From: Euryodendron excelsum
Taxonomy: Eukaryota; Streptophyta; Magnoliopsida; Ericales; Pentaphylacaceae
DNA length: 64,000 nucleotides
Direction: 5' to 3'
NCBI GenBank assembly: GCA_033060915.1
Contig: CM065394.1
Coordinates: 20,098,501 to 20,162,500 of the forward strand
Under the pieces are notes generated by a model. It did not search any database. It saw only the letters and a program-made list of their open reading frames with translations, and was not told the DNA's origin. Made by a program: the position numbers and the translations under genes. How positions within the stretch are numbered: the first letter of the stretch is position 1; each line of letters begins with the position of its first letter. Positions 1 to 11,146 of the stretch are shown in pieces.

Positions 1-1727
1 GACACTCCCAAGTGTGTCTATCACTTTTCAGCTAGGCCCCGCAGCCCAGCAGCTTTCCAAATTGAACCGGAGCCACTTGTAGTGGAGCTAGGCCAAAAAA
101 TGGCTGGAATCCACTAGAAGTGGCACCTAAATCTTTGCCTTGCAGGCCAAGGTTGAATCAAATCTTCAAGATCTTGCCCAAAATAGCCTAGCGCTCCTTC
201 TAGTGGAGCCTGACCAAAGTTTGGCTAGGCGTCACTCCTAGTAGCGCCACCTACCCCCACTTTCTCCTATAAATACAGACCTCCCCCCTCTATATTCTAG
301 GTCCAAAAAATCGCAACAAAACTCTGCCAGACTCTCTACAGGCCCCTGAAAATCCCTAAAATCCTAGCTTCTAAGCCTCCAAGGGAGTCTCCATCAAACC
401 CTAGCCTATACACCTCTAACCCTAGCCCATACACCTCTAACCCTAGCCCCCAAGTTCCATTGAAGGTCATTTCCTACCCCTTCAAAGCTCTTGAAGGCCT
501 TTCAAGTCCAAAACAAAGCCTCGCCTCGATTGAAGGATTGAAGAAGGTTGAAGGCAATGTAGGGTTTTCTTCTTAAGTTTATGCTCTCCCACTCCTTCTT
601 TTCACCCTCCTAGTCTACATGGACTATTCTCTATTTACTCCTCATCTTCCCCCCCCCCCCTCTTAGATGCTTGAAATAAGAGGACCTTGAGTCCATGCCT
701 AGGGAAAGCCTTAGGGAGGTCACTAATCGAGCACCTTTCTATTGTCTAGCTTGTGATGGTGTGGTCTCGAGCTCTCTTGATTATATGGTAAAGCCTTAAA
801 CCTTGTATGTTCACAATCCTTTGTGTTATAATTGTCATGTTCATGCATTGTTTGTAATATTCTTGCTTTTAAACTCACAATCCTAGGGTGATTCTAACCT
901 CTGTATGGTTAAGATTTTCCTAGAAAAGTGACACATTTAAAGAGACCTTCAAAGGTCCATATTAGGATTTTAAACCCTAACTGTTTTCAAACTCACAATT
1001 ATAGGGCGATTCTAACCTTCTCATGGTTAGGATTTCCTTGAGAAAAGTAACATATTCAATGAGGCTCTCAAAGTTCATATTAGGGTTTCAAGCCCTAACC
1101 TTTTTCTTCAAACGTAAGTTGTTTTAATCTCTCCAAGTTTCATGCCTAAAGTGTTTTCCTAAAAACTAGTCCAAGAGTCGCTTTCTCGAAGCCTAGGTAG
1201 GAACCCTAATTTTTAGACGCCCTAGTTTTGCACCTTAACCTTCAATCATCATACTTCAAATTGCATCAAAAATGGTCTTCAAAGTCTTTGTTGCATTATG
1301 TTTCAAAAAGTGCATAACTCCCTCGAATTGTTTTTAAAAAGTGACACATAAAATCATAAGTTTTTCCTGCAAAAGATTGCACATAAAATCATAAAAGATT
1401 TTCACGTCAAATCTTTCCATTTTGGAAACAAATCAAATCTTCCATTTTTGGAAACAAATCAAATCTTTCCATTTTTTAAATCAAATAAAATCTTCCATTT
1501 TTACAAGCAAAGTCAAATATTTGCTTTTTTAATTAAAATCTTTTCTTTTTTTCAATTTCAAATCATATCTTTTTATTTTAACACAAAATCATATCTTTCC
1601 ATTCTTTACATAAAATCATAGATTTTTCAAGTGCATGCACAAGGCCACCTTCTTAAATCATCTCCAAACCATTAGGATCAAACACAACCCTAAACCATAT
1701 TTCAAAACCATCTTCCCAAAATCCTAG
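1..1727 (+). mobile_element. Giant LTR copy C, left part (solo LTR interrupted by copy A)
   Basis: This is the 5' part of an LTR whose own start lies left of the window. It holds the end of U3, a TATA box at 268-275, a leader rich in 'accctagcc', and two tandem modules of about 120 bp (near 866 and 989) that begin 'aaactcacaat' and contain 'ctaacc..atggttag'. It breaks off at 1727 where copy A begins and resumes at 11147. The same sequence order is found reverse-complemented in copies A and B. No open reading frame of note is present. It is called a solo LTR because no internal region follows the 3' end at 12671. Confidence 0.75.
268..275 (+). promoter_or_regulatory. TATA box of LTR copy C
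   Basis: TATAAATA followed by 'cagacctcccc'. The same TATA with the same following bases occurs in copy A (rc of 9739-9746), and a similar one in copy B (rc of 7725-7732), which marks it as the LTR promoter. Upstream (about 70-260) lie palindromic modules of the type CCACTNNNAGTGG. Confidence 0.6.
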
Positions 1728-2344
1728 TGTCACCCCCTAGTTTTTTACACTCAAGATGTGGGAAACACGCAGCACTCTGTTGTTAGAACTCATCTTCCTA
1801 GAAGAACGAGTGTGACTAGATTTGAACTTGATATTGATTTGAACAATGGCTTTTGGAAAAAGTTTGAAGTCACCACCTAACATAATTAAAGATGTGCTAA
1901 GTCCTAAAAACTAAGTGTAATCCGAGGACTAAATTTCGGTTTTTGAAAAATGTTTAAAAACTTTCTCTTGAGAGGGATTTTAAGAAAACAAGTTGTTTAG
2001 CAACCATTGGAATAATATAAGCCATTTTGAAAATAACTCCAATTTGGTCTTATGATAACAGTAATTCTAGGTTCAGAAATTGATTACGTGTAAAGAAGAC
2101 ATCCTAAGATTATCAGCCTATCCCGCCCTTTCGGTACCTACATGTCTAATCATCCTTAGTTCACTCACTTGAATAACTAGTTACTAATGTCCACTTAACA
2201 TCTACTTTAGAATTTTGAAAAATGGTTTGGTCATCACTTTTGGGATAAGATGATGTAATGATGCAAGTATTAAAAGACTTGAAAGGATCAAATTTGAAAA
2301 AGGTTTTTGAAAATAAATTAGACTTGACAATATTTTTGAAAAAG

Positions 2345-2450
2345 GGATTTGGCTTAAAATAGAGTTATGACCATACATATTTGAAGGTTGCCTATGTATC
2401 TCATTTGGCGAGAATTAGATCATTCATAGTTCGGGCTAGGATCCAATAGA
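2345..2450 (-). repeat. Conserved LTR 3'-end motif, copy A
   Basis: Read on the plus strand this holds 'ggttgcctatgtatct' and a following 'gagaattagatcattcatagttc'. The same block recurs at 5396-5470 (copy B) and inverted at 11985-12062 (copy C). It lies about 0.7 kb inside the LTR end in each copy and is better conserved than the surrounding sequence. I have seen very similar 'ggttgcctacgtatcc' blocks in other plant LTR elements; that is from memory and not checked. Confidence 0.55.
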
Positions 2451-3529
2451 AAATAGGCATATTGAGGCCATCGGAAGACACATTGGGGTCTTAATTTGGA
2501 AAGACACATTGGGGTCTAGTTTTTAAAAATAAACACATTAGGACCTTTGGGAACTTTGAAGATGCATTGAGGTCTTTGGAACGTATTTAAGACACTTTGT
2601 GGTCTTTATAAAAAGAGAACTTAAGAGTTTAGAAAAATATCTTTGAAATAGTACTTGAGATGTTTGAAGTGTTTTTGAAATTAGGTCTGAAAATGATTTT
2701 AAATGTTTTTTTAAATTAACTCAAGAAAGTTTTGAAATGTTTTTAAAACAACTCAAAGGAGTTTTGAAAAAGTTTTGAAATAACTCAAGAGAGTTTTGGA
2801 AATATTTTGAAATAAATCAAGAGAGTTTGAAAATGTTTTGAAGTCTTGTCTTGAAAACTTTGGAGGTAGAGTTTGGATTGGAAATACTTTTGTGAACTTG
2901 TCTTCGAAAAGCTTTTGAAGGTAGTTTTTGAATGCCGTATAAAAGGTATGGTTAATGTTTCATCACCTTTATGAGTTTTGAAAACATGTATGGAAAAGGG
3001 GCTAGAGAGTTCTCTTTGGTTTTTAAAACTTTAGGGTTATAAAACCCTTCTTGAATATCACACTTATACTTGAACAATCCTAACCATGGAAGGATTAGGG
3101 TTACTTCAAGAATATGATGTTTGAAGAAGAATTTGTAAAAAGGTTTTTGAAAAGCATTTAGGCTTCAACACCCTAAATGAAGCTTAGAAGGTCACACTTG
3201 ATGTGTCACTTTCTTTAAGGAAATCTTAACCATGAGAGGGTTAAGATCACCTTAAAATTGTGAGTTTTGAAATCACTTTTGAAAATAGCTTATGGAAATG
3301 GTAAGTGTCTAGCCACTTTTGTCAAAACAAGTTTAAGAGAATTCTTAAAAACATTTTGGAATTGGGTATGGAAGAATTAGAAAAGACTTTTGAATTAATT
3401 TTTGAAAACTCAAAAGAGTAGAATCTTTTTGAATCCACGCCACATAAATGATTTTTGTAATTGAAAAAGGGTTTGATAGAAGTTTGAAATTGGAGTCTTT
3501 GAAGCCTTCTAACCATGGTTGGGATGACC

Positions 3530-3800
3530 TAAAGTTAACTAACTTGAGTTAGGTTGAACTAGGGCTGGATTAACCTAGGGTTAACTAACTAAGGTTAGGT
3601 TAACCTGGGATTTGGACAACTTGAGTTAACTAACTTGGGTTAGGCTAACTTAGGTTTCAGACAACTAGGGTTAACTAACTTAGGTTAGGTTAGCCAAGGG
3701 TTTGATTGACTAGGGTTAACTAACTTCGGTTAAATTAACCTAGGTTTCGGAGGTGTCCTAAGGTTAGCCAACTAGGGTTGTTAACTTACGGTTTTGGAAG
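3530..3800. repeat. Degenerate tandem repeat 'ctagggttaactaacttaggttaggttaac' in copy A
   Basis: About five imperfect units of 45-60 bp built on 'gggttaactaactt.ggttag'. A related, shorter tract on the opposite strand lies at 11150-11260 in copy C, so the array belongs to the LTR family. No coding potential is seen. Confidence 0.6.
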
Positions 3801-4622
3801 GTGGTTTTGAAAAATGGTTTTGAACTAGGGTTTTGGCATAGTGATTTTGGAAAAATGGTTTTATGCATGAATTTTAAAAAGGGGTTTTGAAAACCATGAT
3901 GTTTTGTAAAGGACTTGGAAAACAACTTTAAAGAGGTACATGAATTTTTAAAAAGATCATTGCATGAAAATGAGCTCTAATCAAGTGTATAGTTTATATG
4001 GTTAATATTTAGAAACCACTCCAAGGAGGGTTTCAATGAGACCATTATAACCACTAACTTAAAGAGAGCAAAACTTTTGAAAATCAACATGTAATGGTGG
4101 TTATAGAAAATCATATTTTATGTAAAATAAAGAGAATGAATTTTAGAAAACTCTCTTGGAGAGGATTGTTTTGAAAACCACTTTTGAGGTGTAGAAAACC
4201 ACTCTAGTGAGCTAGGCTTCCTATGGTCAATAAATGAAGAGACTACTCAAGAGAGGGTTCCATAGGGACCATTTCAATCACAAAACTCAAGAGAGCAAAA
4301 CTTTGAAAATCAAAGAGAAATATAAGGTTTGAAAACCATTTTAATGCAACTTGAAGATGGTAAAATGCAATAATACAAAATGAAGTTGAGGGGATTAAGG
4401 AAGGCTCCCTAGGACATAGAAATCTAAAGCTTCAAACTAGGCTTCAATAAACCAACTCTTAGGGTCATTTTTAGAAAAACACTTGAATATGGATTTTGAA
4501 AAATGTGTAGAGATTAGAAATGCCAAGGGATTTGAAAAATGGCTTTGAACATAAAAAATGGAGCCAAGCATGCAATTCATGAGCATAGCAACTATATGTA
4601 GGGGGTCATGAAATTATATAAG

Positions 4623-4627
4623 GCTAA
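4623..4627. repeat. Target site duplication GCTAA, left of copy B
   Basis: GCTAA directly abuts the TGTCGCGCCC end of copy B and is repeated exactly at the other end (9227-9231). This is the 5-bp duplication expected of a plant Ty3/gypsy integrase. Confidence 0.85.
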
Positions 4628-5499
4628 TGTCGCGCCCAGATTTTTTGCACTCGAAGAATACACACAGAAGCGGAAAAAATATTGTACTCTCTTGTTAGAA
4701 CTCACCCTCCTAGAAGAATGAGTACGACTAGGTTTGAATTGAAAATTGATTTGAATAAAGGGCTTTTGGAAAACAATTTGGAGTTGCCACCTAACTTGAT
4801 TAAGGTGAGTTAGGTCACCTAAAAACTAAGCATAATCCGAGGATCACACTAAGTGTTTTTGAAAACGGTTTTGAAAATACTTACTCAAGAGAGGGTTTTT
4901 AAGAAAACGGGTTGTTTGGCAACTTTTGAAAAATATTTAAGCCCTTTTTAGAAAAATAACTCTGTTTTGGTCTATCGAAAACAGTGATCCTAGGTTCAAA
5001 GGTTGGTTACGTGTAGGGAAAACGCACTAAGTCATCACCCTACCCCGCCCTCGCGGTACTTACATGTCTATTCACCCTAAATTCACCTATAAGAGTCTTC
5101 AATTAATATATGTCCAATCCTATTTACTTTAGAAAATAATTTTTTAAAGAATGATGCTTGATGTATAAATGCAAGAAAAAGAGAGTTGGAAAATAGATAT
5201 GGAAATAGATTTGAAAAGAAATCAATTTCATTTAAAAGAGATTTGAAAAGATAGATTTGAAATTAAAATTGAAAAGATAGATTTGATTTGGTTTTTGAAA
5301 AGAGATTTGAAAAGAATTATGGGATTGGAAATTGGGAAAAGGTTGTGAAAATAGAAGCTTGAAAAAGGTTGTGAAATTAGAGATTTGAAATAAGTTATGA
5401 CCGCACCCATGAGGGTTACCTACGTATCCTTTTAGAGGAATCAGGTCAATCGTAGTTCAGACAAGAGTCCGATAGAAAATAGAGAGTTTTGATTTGGAA

Positions 5500-6900
5500 A
5501 AGAGTTAAATTAGACAAAAAAAAAAAAAAAAAGGAGTTTGATTTGAACTTAGAATAGAAGATTGGAAATTGGAATTAAAGGATTAGGAAATTGATTTGGA
5601 AAGATTGAGGTTTAGGAAACCTAAACTTAGGAAGATAGGATTTAGGAAAGACTTAAGATTTAAGAAAGATTTGACTCGAATGTTGGACTTGAAAGATTAA
5701 GAAAGTTAGAATTTAAGAAAGATTCGAATTAGAAAAGTTTTCGAAATAGGAAAGTTCTATTTTAGGAAAGTTTCAATTTAGGAAGGTTTTGAAATAGTAA
5801 AGGTTTCGTTTTAAGAAAGTTTTGAAACTGGAAAGTTTTAAATTTTGAATGTTTTGAAATAGGGAAGTTTCATTTAGAAAGTTTTAGATTCAGAAAGATT
5901 TGAAGTTTAGAAAAGTTTATAATTTTGGAAAGATTCAAAGTTTGAGTTTTAGAAATTCTTGAGATTAGGAAAGGTTTGAGTTTAAGAAAGATTTGAAAAT
6001 TTAGATTTGGAAAGTTAAGATTTGGAAAGGTGTGGAATTAGGAAAGGTTTAGACTAGAAAGGATTTGGAAGTTTAAAGTTTAAGGAAAGATTTAAATGTT
6101 TAAGTTTTGGAAACCTAAGGTTTAGGAAAGTATGAGATTAGGAAGGAGTGAATTAGGAAAGATTTGGAGTTGGGAGGATTGAGATTCGTATTTCCTAAAA
6201 CAAAGGATTGGATTTTGTTTCTAAAAAGAGATGTTTTGATTTTGTTTCTAAAAACGGAGGATAGGATCTAGTTTCCTAAATGGGAGATTGGATTTGGTTT
6301 CCTAAAGGAGGAGATTGGATTTGGCATGGATTTGGAAATTGAAGTTTTAGAAACCCTAGATTTGGAAAACTATAATTTTGATGTAGAAAATAGGTTTTGA
6401 AAACTTATGGTTTAGATGAAAAAAAATGAGATTTTGGAAACCTAGGTTTTAAGGCAAGATTGAAAATCATGTTTTTAGGAAGAAAAATTAGGGTTTCCTA
6501 ATCGTGGGTTCTAGGACTTGACCTGAGCTCTAAGAAAGAAGATCTTGGAAAGTGAGTTTTTAGAAAGGAAGATTTTTGTAAAGAAATCCTAGAGAGGAGT
6601 TTTTATAAAGTGAATTTAAAAAGAGAGTTTTTGGAAGGAGATTTTTGGAAGGAGATCGTTGGAAAGAGTTTTTAAGAAAGAGATTTAGGGAGAGAGTTTT
6701 CTAAGAAGGAAACCTAGGGAGTATTTTTAAGAAAGAAATTTTGAAGAGAGCTTTTTGGAAAGGGGTTTAAAAAGAAGTTTTGAAAAATAGATTTTTGGAG
6801 GGAGTTTTTGAAAAAAATTTTGGAAAGGAATTTAAAGAGAGTTTATGGAAAGCATGTTCGAAAAGAAATTTTTAGAAGGAGATTTTTGAGAAGAGATTTT
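5500..6900. repeat. Purine-rich (plus strand) simple-sequence tract in copy B
   Basis: About 1.4 kb made of variations of 'ggaaagtttgaaatt' and 'gaaagattt', nearly without C on the plus strand. The LTR sense strand is therefore pyrimidine-rich. Similar but shorter tracts occur at the matching place in copy A (2600-3400) and inverted in copy C (11640-11960). No gene. Confidence 0.55.
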
Positions 6901-7724
6901 TTAGAAAGTATATAAAATATCTCACTTTCCTAAAGCAATTCTAACCATAAGAAGGTTAGAACCACTTTAAGATAGTGGTTTTAAAAACAACAATGTTTTG
7001 AAAATATGAACCATATTGGTTACTTTAAATGTAACACTTTTCTAAAGCAACCCTAACCATGAAAAGGCTAAAATCACCTTAGGATTGTGATTTTGAAAAC
7101 AAGTTTTGAAAAAGAAGGTTTTGATGTAAGCTTTTAAAAATGAGTTTGAAAACGAATTTTGGAAGAATGCAAGATCATGATATGCACAATGCAAATTAGG
7201 GTTATGAACATACAAGGTTAAGGCTTCACCACATAATCAAGGGGGCCGAAGCCACGTGGTCTCTGGTTAGACTAAAAGAAAGCTCTCGACACGGTGACCC
7301 TCCAATAGCCCAATCCTACACATGGACCAGGAAATCCACTGTTTCAACCATGCAAGAAATGGGGGGAAGAAGATGGGGGATTAAAAGAAAAAAACCCAAG
7401 TGGGTTAGGATTGCGCACTTTGTTTTTCTTGCTTGCTTTTCTTGCTTTAGTCCTTGCCTCGCTTCAGTCTTTAGGAACTTGTCTTCGATCTTCGGGAGCT
7501 TTGAAGTTACAACACTCCAAGTCTTCAATGGAGGCTTTGAGACTTATGTATAAGTGTATAAGAGTGTATGTGAGTGTATGGGAGGCTAGGGTTTGATGTA
7601 TGGTGACTAGGGTTTGCAAAATCTAAAGAAGACTAGGGTTTAGAGAGGCTACGAGCTTTGTATATCGAATAACAGGAATTTCAAACTAAGTTTGCAAACC
7701 TCTTTCACGCTGGAGGAGGCTTTG

Positions 7725-7732
7725 TATTTATA
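7725..7732 (-). promoter_or_regulatory. TATA box of LTR copy B
   Basis: Minus strand TATAAATA, 1.49 kb from the LTR start. It is preceded (7745-7830) by palindromic modules such as 'ggcgcc' and 'gccactaggagt', like those upstream of the TATA box in copy C. Confidence 0.55.
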
Positions 7733-9226
7733 AAGAGAATAATGATCTGGCGCCTATTGTAGTGGCGCCAGGCCAAAAATCCTTCTAGCGCCACTAGGAG
7801 TAGCACCAAGCCAAATATTGGCTTAGCGTTAGCGAGTTAGGAAAGTTTTAAGGTCGGCAAGCAATGTATCTTCAGAAGATTTGGGCACCTGTACTAGTGA
7901 CAACTATGCAATTTTTAGCCTGACTTCACTAGGAGTGGCTCTGGAAGGTCCGAAAAGGATTTAAGGGCCCGAGAATGGCCCGGAAGGCCGGAAAAGGGCA
8001 GGAATCCTTAGAATAGGATCCCGGGGGTTAATGGACTTGAAAAAGAGTGACAAGATTTGTCGGAAGAGTTGAACGGACCATTAGCGGCAAAACGGTCAAC
8101 CGGGCCAGAAAGCTGCCAAGACGAACTTAGAATTCCAAAGGTTACCGGTTTGATACCCAGAGCCGGTATGGTCGGAAAAGGCGACCGGCCCACCAAGGGC
8201 AAAACGGTTATTTTTCACCGTGTTTGCCAAAACTGACTCGAAATGATCCGAAAAGATAATGGAAGATTGAGACTACTATAAAAAGCATTCTCGAGAGATT
8301 ACAGTTTTGATACCCAGAGCCAGTGTGGTTCCCGAGGCGTTCGGATGCCTAGGAGCAAAATGGTCATCTTGACCGAAAAGTCTCAGAATTGGCCTGAAAC
8401 TGACTAGAAGACACCTAATCATGCCGGATTGCTTTTAAGACAATCTTTGAAAGGTGGACTTACCATTCTGAGGACTTAGGTACTTTCTCGAGAAGCGTGC
8501 TGAAAATAGCCCTAGGGACAATTTGGTCATTTTTCACCGAAGTGGGCTAGCAGGCACCGGTGTTGACCTGGGTTTTGAGTGCTTCCGCCACTCTGACGAC
8601 GGTCCCATGATACAGGAGTTTGTTGGCAATTCCCTATATTGACCTATTTGCGAGTATTTTCGCTACTCTGACAGTTGCGATGTTTGCGAGTACTTCCACT
8701 ACTTTGACGATTCTCGATCATTCCCGAGACTGCCTGATCTTGGGAAGCTACTAAAGGGACTTAGCGCCTGAAGAATCAACTTTCTCAAAAGGCATGCCGA
8801 AACAGACATTTCTACATTGGCGGACTAGCAGGCGCCAAAGGTGGACCGTTCCACTATCCTAGGGACTTGAGGTCTCGTCCCGGTCGACAAGTTTGAAGGG
8901 ACTTACCGTTCCGAAGAGACTTTCTTCGAAAAACGTGCCGAACAGGATAGACTTACCTTCTCAAGGAATCAACTTTCTCAAGAGAGGGATTAGAATTGGA
9001 CTGGAAAAGGGGACTTACCGTCTTCAGGAAGGCGCGCCTACGGAATTGGACCGAACAACACCCATAAAAGCATTTTGGTCATTTTGCCTCTATTTGGGCC
9101 TGGTGGGCTCGCGAAGCAATGAACTGACTCGATTAGGACTAGAATTCTAGAATATGTCCATATTGACTTGAACTCAAGTCAGGACAGACTGAAGAGTGCC
9201 AAGTGGGTAAAAATGGGGTGCTTATA

Positions 9227-9231
9227 GCTAA
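9227..9231. repeat. Target site duplication GCTAA, right of copy B
   Basis: Exact repeat of 4623-4627, abutting the 5' end of copy B. Confidence 0.85.
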
Positions 9232-9738
9232 AAGGCCACACCACATTGCAAGGTGCTCTAAGGTCATACCATTTAAAAATAGGCTTGCGAGAGATCCCCC
9301 TACACAGTGGCTCCCACAAGCTTTTCTTTAAGTATGACCTAGGAGCTCTCTTGTTCCATGCATACAAGAAAAGGGGGTAGAAAATGAGGGTTAAAAATAG
9401 AGAATAGCCTAAGTAGGCTAGGATGGAGAAGAGAAGAGTGGGGGTAGCAAAATGTAAATAGAAATATTACCTTGTCTTCACAACTTCTTCAAGCTTCAAT
9501 GGAGAGCTTTGCTTGATATTTGAAAGGTCTTCAATGTCCTTAAAGTGGGTTAGAAACGACTTGAATCTTGGTTTGGAAGCTTTAGGGATGAAGTGTATAG
9601 GCTTGAGCTGAGTCGAATCTAGCTTAGATGCTTGGAAGGTTGAAAGAGGTGGAGTATTTAGGATTTTTCAAGGTTCTGGGAGAATTTTAGCAGGGCTTTG
9701 CCATTACTTTCAGCTTTGAATATTTAGGGGAGGTCTGG

Positions 9739-9746
9739 TATTTATA
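9739..9746 (-). promoter_or_regulatory. TATA box of LTR copy A
   Basis: Minus strand TATAAATA followed by 'ccagacctcccc', 1.40 kb from the LTR start at 11146. It matches the promoter of copies B and C. Confidence 0.55.
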
Positions 9747-10084
9747 GGCTACCTAAGCAATTTTTGCCCTAATACATGTAGCACATATACCAGTATTGTT
9801 CCAGTGGTTGAATGCCACATGACACCCTCTGTACTGACTCAACTTGGGGGGCAAGCAAAGTTTTGATCGATCGGATCACAATCTAGGCACATGTAGCATA
9901 TGCTCCACCACCAATAACTTTTGTGTTAACTTTGCCTTAATATTTGGATAATCGGGGAAAGATTCGGGAAAATTGGTCACGTTTATGATGTTCTCCTATT
10001 ATTTCTGAAGAACCAAAAATTTTTGGAAAGCTTCAAAGGTATTCGGAAGAGTGATATATCATCTCAAGAAGCGTGTACAAAAAT

Positions 10085-10520
10085 AGACTTTTTCAGAACA
10101 TCTGTGATACGCTCCGTGGACATTCAAAAGTAGTAGTCTTTGGGCCAGGTGATCAAGGCCTTTAGGGGATGATCTTTTCGATCAGACACTACAGATGAAA
10201 AGTGCTCTGGAAATACTTTTAGGAATTCTCTAAGTTATGTATTTCTCAATTCATTTGATGGTGCGTTATAATCAGGGAATCGTAAGAAAAGACAACCCTA
10301 GTTAAGTATCTGTGTGATGCTCCAGGAGTTTCTGAAAGTGCCAACTTCCAAGCCATGCAATCAAAGGTTTCAGGAAGTGATCTATTCAATCAAGCCATAT
10401 CGATGGAAAGACTTATGGATGAGCTTCTCAGAATTCCTTAATCTACACATTTCTCATGTCGTTTGACGGTGCATTATAATCAAGGAATCGAGAGAAAAGA
10501 CAACCCTAGCGGAGCGTTTG
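10085..10520 (-). repeat. About 205-bp tandem duplication in the U3 of copy A
   Basis: Two diverged units. Each carries 'ggtgc.ttataatca.ggaatcg.' followed by 'gaaaagacaaccctag' (near 10260 and 10465), and each is followed by a 'gatgctcc / gacgctct' box. They lie upstream of the TATA box on the minus strand, so they could be duplicated U3 enhancer modules; that role is inference. Confidence 0.5.
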
Positions 10521-11146
10521 TGAGACGCTCTAGGGGACTTTCTTTGATTTGGATGTATTTAGAGTCACGGGATTCACTTGGGATTGAACACGGGCATACA
10601 ATAGGGTATTCTAGGGAATGTCATTTTGGTACCTAGAGCCAGTGTGTTTTTGGGGCGCATTCGGGCTGCTAGGGGTAAAATGGTTATTTTGACTGAAATC
10701 GGTCGGAAAGCATCAGGATAGATTGGAATGGTAGATTGAGCATGTCGAACTGCTTGGGAAAAATCCCGGAAGGCGTACTCGTCATCTGGAGGGGTTTGGG
10801 CTATATTAGCGTGTCTAGGGACAAAATGGTCATTTTGACCAGAGTTGACTGGAACTGGACCAGAATTGGTCAGGATGGCGCATTGAGTACTCCTAATTTT
10901 CTAAGAACATTTTGGAAGGGTGGACTTACTATTTTAAGGGATTTTAAACTTTCTCAAAGACGTGCTTGAAGGCCTAAGAGACAAGTTTGGTCATTAGGCT
11001 TCTGTTGGGCCTAGTGGGCCCGAGAAGCGGTTGGCTAATTGAATAAGGGTCCAAAACTTGATTTGGGTTTGAATGTGCCTATCTAGTTTTGAAAGTGATC
11101 TGGCCGGACCAGAGATTACTGAGCGGGCAAAAATGAGGTGCTTACA

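Larger units (their letters stand above)
4628..9226 (-). mobile_element. Giant LTR copy B (solo LTR, 4.6 kb)
   Basis: The minus-strand sequence starts TATAAGCACCCC at 9226 (TG to TA change against copy A) and ends ..GGGCGCGACA at 4628. It is bounded by a perfect GCTAA duplication, so it is one insertion event. Layout on the minus strand: U3 of about 1.5 kb; TATA at 7732-7725; a transcribed leader with 'caaaccctag' repeats; paired 'ctaaccatg' modules near 7025-7100 and 6918-6985; a long strand-asymmetric tract (5500-6900, plus strand almost all A, G and T); and a conserved end block. No terminal direct repeats or polyprotein frames are inside it. Confidence 0.85.
1728..11146 (-). mobile_element. 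Giant LTR copy A (solo LTR, split by copy B)
   Basis: On the minus strand it begins TGTAAGCACCTC at 11146 and ends ..GGTGACA at 1728. These are canonical TG..CA LTR ends. Four identical bases, CTAG, lie outside both ends (1724-1727 and 11147-11150); a perfect 5-bp duplication is not visible. Without the nested copy B (4628-9226 plus one GCTAA) the element is about 4.8 kb. It has a TATA box 1.4 kb from its start (9739-9746) but no second LTR, primer site or gag-pol. The short open frames inside are not convincing genes. Either a solo LTR left by LTR-LTR recombination or an LTR-only derivative; solo LTR is preferred. Confidence 0.75.

Noticed and set aside
7316..7596. Overlapping open frames on both strands
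   Set aside because: They lie in the leader of LTR copy B, overlap each other and have no domain.
1728..11146. Copy A as one complete 9.4-kb retrotransposon
   Set aside because: The middle 4.6 kb is a separate insertion with its own GCTAA duplication, and there are no paired terminal LTRs or polyprotein frames.
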